From Plantago major (lineage: Eukaryota; Streptophyta; Magnoliopsida; Lamiales; Plantaginaceae), in NCBI GenBank assembly GCA_026545765.1, contig CM048839.1, positions 18,290,566 to 18,354,565 of the forward strand: a stretch of DNA of 64,000 bases. Direction: 5' to 3'. Positions 1-12,305 of this stretch are shown piece after piece; position 1 is the stretch's first letter, and the number at the start of each line of letters is the position of its first letter. Made by a program: the position numbers and the translations under genes. The notes below the pieces were generated by a model that worked only from the letters and a program-made list of their open reading frames with translations, was not told where the DNA came from and did no database searches.

Positions 1-1
1 A

Positions 2-1071
2 AAGAAGGCTTTGGCACCCAGTTATCAACTGGTAATCATTTTAGTTTCTAGAGCGTAGTATAGAAATGTAATTCGATTAGATTGCATTGCATCACATTTA
101 TTTGTACTTGATCTAATAATTTATAACTTTCAGGTAATCCACCCAGAAAATGCCCAGGCACTACAGCTGCCATCAGTTGACACCATTGTATATGTAAGAG
201 TGCGTGGTACTGAAGAGTTATATAAAATGTTGTGGCATGGAAAAAGGGAGAAGAAGTATCTAAGCGGTCAGGGATGGGAAACTTTTTTACACAAACACAG
301 GTTCAAGGCAGGACATAGACTCAAGTTCACTGTACTCGATCCTAAGAAGCTTGAATTTGAGGTGGCCTCCTACATATCACTTCCCAAGAGAAAGGGTAAG
401 TATTCAGCTCCGCTGGTAAATGATGGGAATGACATGGATGATGATGATATCAGTGAAGATGATAAGCCGTACCATCACGAGGAGAAGATAAAGGTCGTAA
501 GTTATGTTTTAAATTGTGTTGTTGTAAATATGTAACTAATTGTAATTGTTGGCTTTAATTTTATGGAATTGTTGTTTTCTTATGATTGTAGGCGAAAGAA
601 CTCAAGAGTAAAAGAAGTACGCTAGAGTTAAATGATAGAGCTCGTCAAGTGGGAAAGGGCAAAGCGGGGCATGTTCATCAAAAGGCAAAGAAAGCGCGAG
701 AATCTCAAGAGCAAGCTCAAGACATTGAGCAAACAAATAAAGAGATAAGGTCAAATGGGGACAAGGCTTTGAATGAACTGTTGGCTTTGAAAACACAACT
801 TCCAGACATGCTACGGACTTTGTTAGGAGAACTAGGGCTCACTAACATTGCAGGCCCCGGTGGATCAGGGCCTAATCAAAGGTACTTGATGCGGAATGAT
901 ACCGACGAAAAAAGTGAAGATGAAAGCATTGATGATGGCTTGGAGAGAGCACTTCCAAATGTTAGAAGTAGGCGTCGTAAGGATGATGAGCGTTATGATT
1001 CGAGGAGAAAGGGCAAAGAGATTGACAATCGTAGAAGGAATCGTAGACACCGTGGTGGCTCGCCCATGTAG
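2..1071 (+). CDS. B3-like domain protein with basic coiled-coil tail (3' part)
   Basis: Three exons are visible: 2-31 (cut by the window edge), 134-496 and 592-1071, all joined in phase 0 with GT-AG introns and ending in TAG. The first 100 residues or so contain W-x-x-F-L-x-x-H followed by F-K-A-G-H-R-L-K-F-T, which resembles the C-terminal half of a plant B3 DNA-binding domain (a W..FV..H.L..GD.L.F pattern). An acidic stretch rich in D and E follows, then a charged, probably coiled-coil segment (about residues 135-185), then a very basic Arg/Lys tail ending GGSPM. The likely role is nuclear and DNA-binding, inferred from the B3-like segment only. The 5' part lies outside the window. It could also be a domesticated or decayed transposon-associated B3-like protein, as its neighbourhood is full of transposons. 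Confidence 0.55.
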
Positions 1072-2882
1072 CTTAAACTCCTCTTTAATATGCTCATGTA
1101 ATATTTTGTGGAGTCAATTTTATAATTTACTGGATTGTTATGTAGGTCAATAAAGCGAAAGGACAATGATGTTTATTTGGTTTTTCTTGAATTCAATTTC
1201 GTATTTCCATTTGATATAATAATTCTTTTAAATGATAAATTAGTTTTGATAAAAAGAAATAAATTAGTGGTATCTAAATCAGTCAAATAAACAGTTAGAC
1301 AAAATAGCTTGCCGAAATAGTAGGTGCATAAAGTAAATACACATGATTTATAGAGGTATCTAAAGGTAGCACGTCCCTTCAACTAATCCACTTCGCCCTT
1401 TCTCAGGACTTGAATTCACTAACATAGAAAGTTGAGATCCATTACAAAATCCTATATTAGCTAAATCTCGTTCTACCCAAAATTCCCAACTTTTCAACCT
1501 TGAAATTTTACCTTAACTTCCAAGTCAATTACTCCAATTCCGTCAAGGGGTTTTCCTTAGTTTCACAAACTAACTAGTTCTTCCATTCTCCTTTGCTTGA
1601 CATGCCTGTTGATGTGTTTGTATATATGAAGATTTATCAAGACAATGAACACTTAGGTAAAAATGTTTCAATTACTTTGGTGAACGAGAAACTCAACTTA
1701 GGCTGTTATATTTCAAAGACTTAGTTTCTTGAGAACAAGACTTGTTCTTGTTTGGAAGAAAGTACACTTTTATATTGTAACTTAAAAGTTTGTTCTACTT
1801 CTACACAAGTAGCTTCACAAAACTTGGGTCTTGTAGTAGAGTATTGGGAACTTAGCAAACTTGAGAGTTTGATCGCAATGACTAGTTTGAGTTGGTGTGT
1901 TCAAGGTGTGTTTCTCAAGTGCTAAGTGTTCACGTTTATAGTTACAAATAGTTACGTTTGAATTATTATCCGTTGATATGTAAATTCAAACATTTCAAAC
2001 TTTGGAGTTAAGTGTTGCTATAATTGAGAGTATAGTACATTAACTTTCATCCCTAAGTGAAATGCCATAAAGCTTTTCTCGGAGTGTACGTATAATGCAT
2101 TTAATGCAATGCGATATCTCTTCTCATTCACTCAATGGATAAAAAGCACTCACAAACTGAGTGGCTTTCTTCACTTCCGCAAGCCATGCTATTAGAAAAC
2201 TAGTTCAAGGTATAACCTACAATGTCTTTTAGATTTTTAGTTACACTGAGTGTTTGTTGATTGTACTACTTTCTAAGGATTGTTGTCTTGGCTCAGAAAA
2301 TTTGTGCAGTTCTCACTAAGTCTCTCCCAATGAACTTGTGTAGTTTGACTAAGTCTTCTATGTCTTGCAGTACTTCTGCTGATGTCTTGGTCTTCTTCAG
2401 AAATATATAAGATAAAATAACACTCGGATACCTAACATCATATAAGTTCACTAGTTCTAACAGTCTTAGTAAGGTTCATCCTTTACAATGTCCTTTTAGA
2501 AACATATGGATTAAGAGTGCTGATCTAATATACATGTTTTGTTGCCCATCAAAATCTAAAGATCGAAAACTAACAGTTAGAAACAATACAATTTTTTTTT
2601 ACAAAGAACATCGGTTCTATACACACATAAAAATGTGACTTTATTATTTAGTTAATGTTTTATGTTAATTAAAATATCGATGTTCACAGTAGTGGATAAT
2701 ACAAAACAACAGTGACAAAATATAAAATCTTCATTTATAAAACGTTATTCATATTGTTTAAACCATTATAATTCATAACACCAGTCTGTTGTCATGTGCC
2801 TTAATAATATTTTAGAAGCAGTAGTTTCTTCTTGACTCCATTTACTTAGGGTATAATGTATGAATGCAACTCATGTTCTTTG
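1072..2882. other. Intergenic, no gene recognised
   Basis: AT-rich DNA between the B3-like gene and the truncated LINE. Only short open frames occur and none resembles a known protein. I see no clear terminal repeats or RNA genes. Confidence 0.5.
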
Positions 2883-4672
2883 AAATATGTACAAAAAGAT
2901 CTGTGTAAGATTCAAATGGACTTACAGAAAGAACATCTCTCCACGATCTATGATTCAAATGGACTTACATAAAGCATATGATACAGTGGAATGGAGTGCA
3001 CTGGAAGCTATTATGGAGGAGCTGGGATTCCCGATTCTTTTTACGGATTGGGTTATGAGATGTGTAAGATCTGTGTCCTATCGTTACTCTATTAATGGAG
3101 TACCATCATGGCTTCTCAAGGCAGAGAGGGGATTGCGTCAAGGGGACCCTATTTCCCCTCTACTCTTTGTGCTCATGATGGAGTATTTGCATCGAGTTCT
3201 ACTACAAGTAAAGCTTGCACCAGATTTCAATTTTCATCCGAAGTGTGAACGATTGGATATTGTTAACCTTTGCTTTGCCGATGACCTCCTTCTCTTTGTT
3301 AGAGGTGACCTTCAATCGATCTCCATCCTTATGCACCAGTTTAAGAAATTCTCGAATGCCACGGGGCTAACTGTTAACCATAGAAAGTGCCGCGTATTCT
3401 GTGGGGGTGTTAGCCGACATATTCTTCGGCAGATCCTTGATGCCACCGGGTTTGAGGAGGGAACGCTGCCGGTCAAGTATCTTGGAGTGCCATTTGCTAC
3501 ACGAAAGTTCACTATTCGATTATGCCAACCGCTCCTTGATCGTATCACTGCTTGGATAAAGCACTGGAGTTCGAAACTTTTGAGCTATGCCGGCAAGATG
3601 CAACTCATTCATAGTGTCTTGCAGGCAATGTCTAACTACTGGATGCAAGTGTTCCCTATGCCGAAGCGGGTAATTCGACAAATTGAATCGTTATGTCGCT
3701 CTTTCCTATGGAGTGGTAATGCAGAGATTACTCAGCGAGCACCCATTGCATGGGATAAAGTCTGCGATACCAAGAATGCTAGAGGACTTAACCTTACCTC
3801 CTTGATTGAATGGAATGCATGCACCGTTACCAAGCTATTATGGAATATATGTCGCAAAGCCGATAAATTATGGGTAAAATGGGTCCACAGCTACTATATT
3901 AAAGATAGGGATGTGATGAATGTGGAATTACCTCTTTTTTACCTCATGGATGCTCAAGGCTATTATGAAGAGCCGAAATATGATCAGGACGTCGGCAGCA
4001 TGGACTCGCATGTGGCACACTGGACAGTTCGATATGCGGACCCTATATGATGAGATACGTGGTGTCAAAGTCGATGTACAATGGAAAAAATGGTGGTTTG
4101 ATAATAGAGCTCAACCCCGGGCTATCTTTTGTACTTGGATGGGGCTCAATAAACGTCTAGCTACAAAAGATAGGGTCCGAAAATGGAATAATACCATCTC
4201 ACCGCATTGTGTCTTCTGCCCTGCGGATGAGTCGCATCAACATTTGTTCTTTCTCTGCCCGTACTCGCATCAAATTTGGAGGCAGGTTATGGATTGGTTA
4301 GGGATTCAGCGTATGCCGCGTGGGTGGGAAGAGGAAATAGACTGGATGTGTCTACAACTAAGGAGTAACGGATGGCGCAAGAAGATACTCAGGTGTGCAT
4401 TTACAGAATCGGTCTACGCTATCTGGATGGAGAGGAATCAAGTCATATTTAAGCAAAAACCTATAAACACGAGACTTGATGAGATGATAGTTAATAAAGT
4501 TATTAATAGATGTTGGCAGGATAGGAAACTACGTGAGCATTGTGCTAGACTTATGCTGAACTGGATTCTAGTGGTTATTTTGCTTATTTTGATTATCTGG
4601 ATCTACGGATCGGTTGTGTACTTAACTGTTGGAATGGAATAAAAGTATTTTCGGTTCCAAAAAAAATATGTA
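2883..4672 (+). mobile_element. 5'-truncated L1-type LINE with short target-site duplication
   Basis: The element keeps only the 3' half of ORF2 and a short 3' UTR ending in an A-run near 4659. The same AAATATGTA lies just before the first LINE-derived sequence (2883-2891) and overlaps the A-run at the far end (4664-4672). This fits a short target-site duplication after target-primed reverse transcription, although it partly coincides with the A-run. Protein alignment with the larger minus-strand LINE at 7051-12160 shows the same family. The first LINE-like residues are R-K-N-I-S-P-R just before the M-D-L-H-K-A-Y-D-T reverse-transcriptase motif. Confidence 0.75.
2892..4642 (+). pseudogene. 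LINE ORF2 fragment: reverse transcriptase and zf-RVT, frameshifted
   Basis: The frame carries successive reverse-transcriptase blocks: M-D-L-H-K-A-Y-D-T, R-G-L-R-Q-G-D-P-I-S-P, and the catalytic box C-F-A-D-D-L-L-L-F. The thumb-like region follows. A zinc-binding reverse-transcriptase domain comes next, with L-A-T-K-D-R and C-x2-C...H-x4-F-x3-C near 4150-4260. Frame 1 is homologous to the other LINE up to about 3925 and frame 2 from about 3940 onward, so a +1/-1 shift near the T-run at 3935 breaks the protein. Endonuclease and ORF1 are missing. A short direct repeat of ATTCAAATGGACTTACA occurs at the 5' border (about 2912 and 2951). It is a dead copy. Confidence 0.85.
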
Positions 4673-6572
4673 AATTTATTCCTCATGCTTTTTAAATTGA
4701 ACGGATGTAACTTATGATCTTTTAATCTACACACTTGCTCCAATCCGTTCAAAATAATAGTGTATTTATTATACTCTTGCTTATTATATTCATAATATCT
4801 TAAAAATTCATAAAAATAATAAAAAAATTAAAATAAACACATCTTATAAAATTCCAAAATTTATAAGAATATATTAAATTTAATTTATAGCAGTTCCAAA
4901 AAATATAAAATAATTATATAAAATAAAAATATTGATAGTAAATACGAAAAGTCACAAAAATGAAGAAAATATTTAAAAAAAAACCTTTAAATTTTTTGAT
5001 TACCAAGATATTATAATTACATAAAGGAGTCGGAATGTCCCGCATTTTTTTCAACCGAAATTAGACTGGAGATATATAAATTGCAAAAAAATAAATAAAT
5101 ATGATTTAATATAATAATTTATAATTTGCCACCGTATTTTGAAAAAAATATTAAGAACCCCTCTATGTTCATACAAACTTTCGAGACTGATTGATTGTTG
5201 GAGAGATCCAAACATCATATATATAACTAAAATATCATACGTTTAACTTCAAACATCATGTGTTCAATAATCCTGCATTATACTTGCCTTAACTTTATTT
5301 ACATACATGTGATTCTTGCAGTTAAACATGTAATGTTATAATTAAATATGAGCAAGTCTCCCGAGGACCAACATTAAAGAAAGACCCGAGAGACCGACAA
5401 ACATTATCGTTATAATGAGAAACATTACAAGTTTTTAACTAAAATCGATGTTATACTACACATAAAATTTATATAAAATGTTTACGCATAAAACATCATT
5501 GATATTGTTTAAGACATTATACTTATAATTAAAAACATATGTCCATCTTTTAGGTCCCTTTCTAATGCAGTCTCTCCTAAGACCATGATTATCAATGCCC
5601 CAAGGGCTGTGGGGCCAAGTTAAAAAAAAGAAGTGAATTTGTGTTTTGGAGACCCAAGATCAGTCCCACCGTCGACGACCCAAATCCCCAACCTATTGGG
5701 CCTTTTTTTCCAACTTCTTTATCTTTTTTATTATCTTTATTATTTTTTATTAAAAGATATCAAAAGTCATCATTTTTTCCCGTATATAATATAGAGACCA
5801 AACTTGTTATATTTTAATGTAAGTTGTGTGTTTTTATATAGAGTTGTATTATGTTAATGTAATATTTAATTGCTACTCCAATTTATATTTCATTTTTAAA
5901 TTTAATTTTGAGTTTTGTCAATTATGTTTAATTATTATATTTGAGTATTATAATTATTTTAAGTAATATAATTATTATATTTAATTTTGAGTATTATAAT
6001 TATTTTATGATAATGATAAAATATAGTTATATTAATCGAATTGGGTGGGTGAGGAGTGGTCATGGATAACTACATTTTTATGGAGGTTGGGTTGGGTGGA
6101 AGGGTGGGTGTGTGCTGAGAGAGAATTACGGACTGTTTGACACATAACTTTAATTGATTGAATTTTAATTGAGGTATTACTGATGAATATTGACTAAATT
6201 TTAATTAAGTTGTGAAAATTTATGTTTGGTATAGAGTTACAGTTTTATAGGTTTTTTTTAGGGTTGCTATATAGGGTGTGTAAGAGTGAAGTGATATGTG
6301 TAAAATGTTTTAAGATTATTTGATTGGTTTAAAGCTGTTATAATAAAAGAAAAAGTAAAGTGCAAGGAAAAAAAAATAGGCAGAGAGAAATTTTATTTGA
6401 GTTGTAAATAGTAGATGAATTAAAATTGGTATTGTTCTGACTCCACTAAAATTGCAAAGCAAACACTAAAACCTTGCCACCTTAATTAAAACGGTTGTTT
6501 TAATTGTTCTATTCTAGACAGACTATTAATTGTTTATTGAAAAATTTGGAGGTTGGATTGGTGGGGTGAGGG
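4673..6572. other. Intergenic AT-rich DNA, no gene
   Basis: Very AT-rich with only short spurious open frames. The segment 5640-5700 is more GC-rich, but I recognise no coding or RNA feature in it. Confidence 0.5.
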
Positions 6573-7182
6573 GTGTGAAGCAAGGGCGGATCTAGAATTT
6601 CTTTTTTGGGTGGGCTACTATTAAGGGTGAAATAAAATTATGAACCAATTTATTACATAAAGCACTATATACTTTTATACTATGAAAAAAAGGTAAAAAT
6701 ATAAATACAAACAAATAAACTACAATATGATGGTGCATATACTGATATACATACATAATAAGATAAAAAAAGACATGGAAAGGTATTGCTAGTATGTAAG
6801 AAAGAGAAGTAATAAAGGATGGAGAAATGCATGATCATAGAAATATGATTAAGAGGAATAAAATGAAAATGGGAGAAATAAAATGTGAAGAAATTAAGTA
6901 AAAAGGAGATAAAGGAAGATAAAAATGTAAGAAAAGGTAGTAAAAAGAATAGAAGAAAAAGAGGAAAAGGACAGTAGGAGAAAAATAAATGCAACTATAG
7001 AAATGCTGAACAAAGGAATCGAACCTGAGCCACTTAGTTCAAGAGACTATTTTTTTTTTTTTCTGGAACGAAAGAACTTGTCTTATTGATACCAAAAAAC
7101 AGAGTACGAACATTTAGGGGCTGACCATAGTGTCCAAGCCCAAATCAACAGTATCGAGGATAAACTAGTGCAAAAACATAAA

Positions 7183-10100
7183 CTAACTATGCGATTCTAA
7201 CAAGTGTTGAACTACTACTGCTGCTTTCCGGCTCCTGCAACGTATTGAAACGATGTGGATTAGGGACTGGATGATTCCTTGTATATCAATAGGCCGCTGT
7301 TGAAAAATCTTGCCGTCTCGAGCCTCCCAGATGTGATAGAATATCTCAGCCATGAGAGTACGGAACACCGAGGCCTTGCCTCCTTTGCCTTTCGCAAAAC
7401 GACGTATCCAGTTGATTAGCTGGGGCCGAGTCGTTAGGCGCGGATGGGGGATCCGCATCCATGTTAATCCTCCACAAAAAATCACATACGTGCCAGGGCA
7501 AAGGAAGAATAAATGATCAACAGATTCATCTCCATCACATAAATTGCATTTGCCATCCGTGGAGACACCAAAATAAGCTAGTCGGTCCTTTGTCGCCAAA
7601 CGCTGATGCAACGCCAACCACATGATGAAAAGGGCTTTGGGTCGAGCTTGATTCTGGGCTATCACATCACACCATTCCACTTTTGGTGGTCGACCCCGTA
7701 GTAGTACATAGATTGCACGAACCGAGAATCTAGGGGCCGATTGCTGGTCGATCCACTCTTGGGTATCACCTACCCGACTTCGAACTCGGAGGATGGATTT
7801 GATGATCGATGAACTACATAGGGAAGCAGACCAATCCTCCAGATTTTGATTTTTAATGTAGTAGCAATGAATCCATTTAACCCACAACGAATCCGCCTTC
7901 ATTTGCATTTTCCATAGAAGTTTGGATAGGAGTGCTAGATTCCAGGCTTGTAGATCAATAATGTTAAGTCCACCACAACACCTCGGAGTACATACTTGAG
8001 TCCATGCCACTAAAGCTTTACGATAATTGCCATCCTTACCACTCCACAAAAAGCTCTGACAGATGCGTTGAATATGATCCAACACCGCTTTGGGAAAGGG
8101 AAAGACCTGAAGCCAGTGAGAGGTAATGGAGGTAATGACCCTCTTTAACAATTGTTCACGTCCTGCATAACTTAATAGTCGAGTTGTCCAATGCTTTATT
8201 CTCCCCAGGATACGATCAATTAGTGGTTGATATTGTTGAATAGTGAGTCGCCGGTGGGATAAGGGTACACCCAAATACTGCACCGGAAGCATGCCAGGGC
8301 TGAAACCAGTTAGAGATAATATGCGTTGCTGCTCCTGATGCGAGACCCCTCCACAGAACACTTTCGTCTTGCCAAGATTGGCCCGTAGTCCACAGGAATC
8401 AGAGAACCTATGTAGTTGTTGCATCATAAGTTGAACCGATCTATCATCCCCTCGCATGAAAAGCATTAGATCATCCGCAAAGCACGGGTTGGTCATATGC
8501 AATTTTCACACTTCGGATGAAAATTAAAATCCAGGCAACTCCGCAGTGTTTGCAGGCAACGATGCAAATACTCCATGATAAACACAAAAAGGAATGGAGA
8601 AAGCGGGTCCCCCTGCCACCTGCCGCAATCCTCTTCGAGCTTTAAGTAGCTTCGATGGGGGCACCATTGATAATATACCTATATGACACCGTTGTAACAC
8701 AACTCATGATCCATCAAACAAACTGTAGTGGGAAGCCGAGTTCTTTCATAATCATCTCTAGAGCACTCCAATCAACAGTATCATACGCCTTATGCAAATC
8801 CATCTGTACCATACACCGAGGAGAGATGCCCTTCCGGTGATAGCCTTTGACAAGTTCCTGAGCCAGCAGTATATTATCCTAGATAACCTTCCCCGGTAAG
8901 AAAGCAGACTGGCTTTCGTCGACAATGCTATTTATGACCTTACCTAGTCGAGCAGTAAGCACTTTAGAGATTAATTTGTAGATAGTCGTGCAGCATGCAA
9001 TTGGCCGCATCTCACTTACTCGAGTAGCAGTTGGTGTCTTCGGAATTAGAGTAACCAGAGTGCAATTCAGGGCAGGGTATAAAGTATCGTGTCAAAGAAA
9101 TCCTCAATCGCTGCATAAACATCCAACCGGACCTGCTGCCATGAATGCTTAAAGAAGAACGCATTATATCCATCAATCCCTGGTGCCTTTAAGTCTCCAA
9201 TATCCTTTAGTGCTAGATCAATCTCCTTATGTGTAATAGGCTGTACTAGAAACACTCGATCTTCCTGGCTAAGTCGACAGCCCGATCGGAGGGCTCCAAT
9301 ATCAACTCCTGTTCGTCTATTTGGAACCGTACCCACTAGTTGGTCATAGAAAGCCAACACCGCATGTTCAATGTCCGAGTCCCTGTGGAGAATCCGTCCA
9401 TCCTCCATCTCTAGTCTATGTATGCCAATCCTGCAGTTTTTTTCCTTAACCTGTGCGTGAAAGAAAGCCGAGTTTTCATCCCCGAGCTTAATCCAATCAG
9501 CCTTTGACTTTTGACATAGCACTTGCTCCTCGATGTTAAGCCACTTTTCAAGTTCAAGGGCCTCTTCCCTAATCTGCCGGATCAGATCGGGGCAGAAACG
9601 ATTCATTACGCGCCTTTCCTGGAGCTGTTGAAGCCGGGCTCGTGAACTCACCACATGCTGACCCGCCTGTTGCACATTCTTGGTTAGGCCTCGAAACACC
9701 GGTTGAAGCCTTTTCAATTTAATCCAAATCCTCTCTTGGGGTTGCCATGTCGCAGTCCGTAGCCAGGAGATCCGAACTGCAGATTCGAATCCTGGATCCT
9801 GAGTAATGGCATTAATGAATTTGATGCATCTCTTACACGGCTGTGATGGCAGATAGTTTCTAAATCTCAACAGGGAGTGATCAGATACCCCTGGAGCTAG
9901 AACTTCCAACTCAACGTGTGGATTACCCTGGAACCAATCTGCATTACCCAAAGCCCTATCAATGCGGGAATATATAGTACCTTGGTCATGATTATTCGAC
10001 CAAGTGAATTGAGCTCCCACTGTGGGAATTTCAAATAGCCCAACTTCATCCATCATCTTAACCAAATCTCTGTATTCATATTCCATCACAGGATTCCCAC

Positions 10101-10548
10101 CTATGCGATCTTCACCCCTAAGAACATTGTTGAAATCCCCAGTGCAAATCCACTTCTCCTGAATACCTACTGCCAAGGTCCGAATATCCTGCCAGAGACG
10201 GATCCTAAATTGCAGCTGATTCTGAGCATATATAAAAGTAACCAGTCCTCGATCCTCACCATTCGAATCAAACCATCGACAATGTAATAGTTGATCCGTA
10301 CAACTTAGGAATAAAACCTGAACCCGTGATGGGTCACAAGCAATCCAAATACGTCCAAGTACATGGGAAGAGTAATTATCCAGAAAGTTCCACCGAGATC
10401 CCAGTTTCCTTCGTATCTTATCTTTAGTTTCCTCTCTAACTCGAGTTTCCAAAAGGCCAACTATGCTTATATTCCAATCCATGAGACGGGAGCCAATCTC
10501 CTTATGTTTAGCCACCTTATTTAGCCCCCTAACATTCCAGGCTAACAT
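7183..10548 (-). pseudogene. LINE ORF2: endonuclease, reverse transcriptase, zf-RVT, broken
   Basis: The ATG at 10548 starts M-L-A-W-N-V-R-G-L-N, the usual start of plant LINE ORF2. Endonuclease motifs are L-L-E-T-R, T-G-D-F-N-N, S-R-I-D-R-A and S-D-H-S-L-L. The frame runs to 9067, covering K-A-P-G-I-D-G at the start of the reverse transcriptase. Between 9067 and 8502 RT blocks persist in several frames with stops, and an apparent 7-bp duplication lies in R-G-L-R-Q near 8615. The 8502-7183 frame carries C-F-A-D-D-L-M-L-F, the thumb region and the zf-RVT motif with L-A-T-K-D-R and C-x2-C...H-x4-F-x3-C. No RNase H domain is visible. Confidence 0.88.
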
Positions 10549-10932
10549 TGATCGCGGTTCTGGTCCTCCCCGGACCCAGAACCAATCTCTAAGACAGTGA
10601 ATCCATTACGCATAACCAAGTTGGCATTCAATCCATTCCCATTTCCCGGTTGTGTATCCTGCTGTCTTGGTGAAGTGCGGCGTCTGCCACTTCCCATCTG
10701 TTCAGGATGTCGGCCAGGTGAAGATCGACGATTCCGTACAGTTGACCACTCAATGTTGTTCCGGTTGTGGAGCAATAGTAGCAGTAGCCGCAGCAGGAGC
10801 GACCAAATCTTGCTCCGCGCTCACACTGCCAGGTACACTAGTAGTAGGGGTCGTGGCAGCAACTATTTGTCTCCCCGTGGCAACCCACACCTTTCCCGTA
10901 CCAGTATGCACACCCGCATGTCTCTCATGCTG

Positions 10933-12126
10933 TTATAGCGGACGACCCGGGACTTGCTTTCTACGATCACCACAAGCATGTCCTAATTTTTGACACTTTT
11001 GGCAGAATAGTGGTTTCCACTCATATTCAATTGCCTGTTTGAATTGATTCCCTTGTCGATCCTTAATCATAATCCATTGCCTTAGTTCCTATGTAATATC
11101 CACCTTTATGAGAATTTGTGCATAGGAGATCCTTAACTTTTTAGCAGTACATTCATCAGTGAGTTTAGGTTCACCAATCACACTAGCAATTTTACCCAAG
11201 CTTTTGGCTCCCCAGAGATATAATGGTAGATTAGGGAACTTCACCCAAATTTGTGCCATTCTAAGCATATCTTCCTTAAGTTCAAAGTTTCTGGTCCATG
11301 GCCGTAGAATCATAGGTCTACCATAGATGTAATACGGTCCTCCCAAGTCCACAACATTCTTATCATCCTCTGATTTAAATCGGATAATGAAGAAACCTTC
11401 TTCATTATAGTATAGGTCAGGGAGAGCAATAAAATTCCACACTTTAAGCATAAAGTTCTTCATAGCATTCATGGAAAAGCGAATTTTCGGCGACGTACAT
11501 AATGAGAGAGTGTTCCCAAAAATCCAATTCCTCCTTTATATCATCATCGTCTATCTCGACTATCACCTCCCCTTCTACAACAGGCGGAGGGCAGTACTGG
11601 ATAGTCATCCCACGATCGGGGGCGCGATTGCCCCGAATTATATCAGTCCAAGGGGATGGGGTAGAGGTTGAAACTCCAGGCGGCTTTTCTGGAGCTAAAT
11701 CATCCCGCAAACCTTCAGGCACCGTCGATTTTTCACCCACGAAATTAGGCGCTGGTAGTTCCTTTGCAGCTCCATCAATCGATGCCACAAAGTTGTTGAT
11801 TGTATCATCAAGCCTTGACAGCAAGCCATTCTCACCCGAAGTATTCAGTCCATCATCAATTATACCAATCTCAGCATCCGAAGTAGCTTTTTTATTTTCC
11901 TCATTCATCTGTCTTTCCGTCTCAGCCGGTTGATCTTGAACCTGTATCAGATCCAGAGCCACCAAATCAGAATCGTGCTCCTCCACAATCCCCGTAGCAG
12001 CCGAAGAGGATGGAATTGAGGGAGAACCGGTGGTCGCCTGATGTTTCCTTGGCCTTCCCACCGGTCTCCGGTCGAGAAACCGGTCGTGGCGTTGTCTTCT
12101 TCTGGCGCATCCTTAGGCGGAGGCAT
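10933..12126 (-). pseudogene. LINE ORF1 (gag-like, DUF4283 and zinc knuckle), broken
   Basis: The likely ATG is at 12126 in a short frame that must shift near 12060 to enter the main reading frame (12061 to 11444). That frame encodes an acidic, low-complexity N-terminus with P-S-P-W-T-D-I-I. A second shift near 11450 leads into a DUF4283-type domain containing W-V-K-F-P-N-L-P-L-Y-L-W and I-G-E-P-K-L-T-D (11472-11092). A TAG at 11089-11091 interrupts that frame just before K-D-R-Q-G-N-Q. The zinc knuckle then reads C-x2-C-x4-H (C-Q-K-C-Q-K-L-G-H), with its last cysteine out of register. A following frame (10775-10542) ends in a stop that overlaps the ORF2 ATG. In intact elements this is the RNA-binding protein. 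Confidence 0.8.
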
Positions 12127-12305
12127 TGCGTCTGACCTTTGTTGGGGATATTATTGGAAATTAGTTCAAGAGACTATTACATTGCCATTGCGACACATTA
12201 GTATGCCATCTTAATGTTTCAGATATACTACATGGACATTCTGAAATTTTCAGGGTGGGCTTGAGCCCATCTAAGCCCAAGCATAGGTCCGTCCTTGGTG
12301 TGAAG

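Larger units (their letters stand above)
7034..12177 (-). mobile_element. Near full-length L1-type LINE with 17-bp target-site duplication
   Basis: The element proper is 7051-12160 on the minus strand. The perfect 17-bp direct repeat TTAGTTCAAGAGACTAT lies at 7034-7050 and 12161-12177. The T-run at 7050-7062 on the plus strand is the poly(A) tail. Order on the minus strand: short leader, ORF1 (DUF4283-like gag plus zinc knuckle), ORF2 start overlapping the ORF1 stop, AP endonuclease, reverse transcriptase, zf-RVT domain, 3' UTR, poly(A). The intact target-site duplication suggests a fairly recent insertion, yet several frameshifts and stops show that it is no longer functional. Confidence 0.92.
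6573..12305. mobile_element. hAT-type non-autonomous element split by a LINE
   Basis: The termini are imperfect inverted repeats: CAAGGGCGGATCTA at 6581-6594 and, read inward on the other strand, CAAGGACGGACCTA at 12284-12297 (12 of 14 match). They are flanked by a perfect 8-bp direct repeat GTGTGAAG (6573-6580 and 12298-12305). An 8-bp duplication is the hallmark of hAT transposition. Removing the LINE and one copy of its 17-bp duplication leaves about 590 bp (6581-7050 plus 12178-12297) with no transposase, so this is a small non-autonomous or internally deleted element that later served as the LINE's insertion target. Confidence 0.8.

Noticed and set aside
6680-6994. 104-residue hydrophobic frame on the minus strand
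   Set aside because: Low-complexity Phe/Leu/Ser translation of A/G-rich DNA inside the hAT-like element; no domain or splice context.
10597-10993. Two overlapping plus-strand frames of 113 residues
   Set aside because: Antisense shadows of the LINE ORF1/ORF2 junction region.
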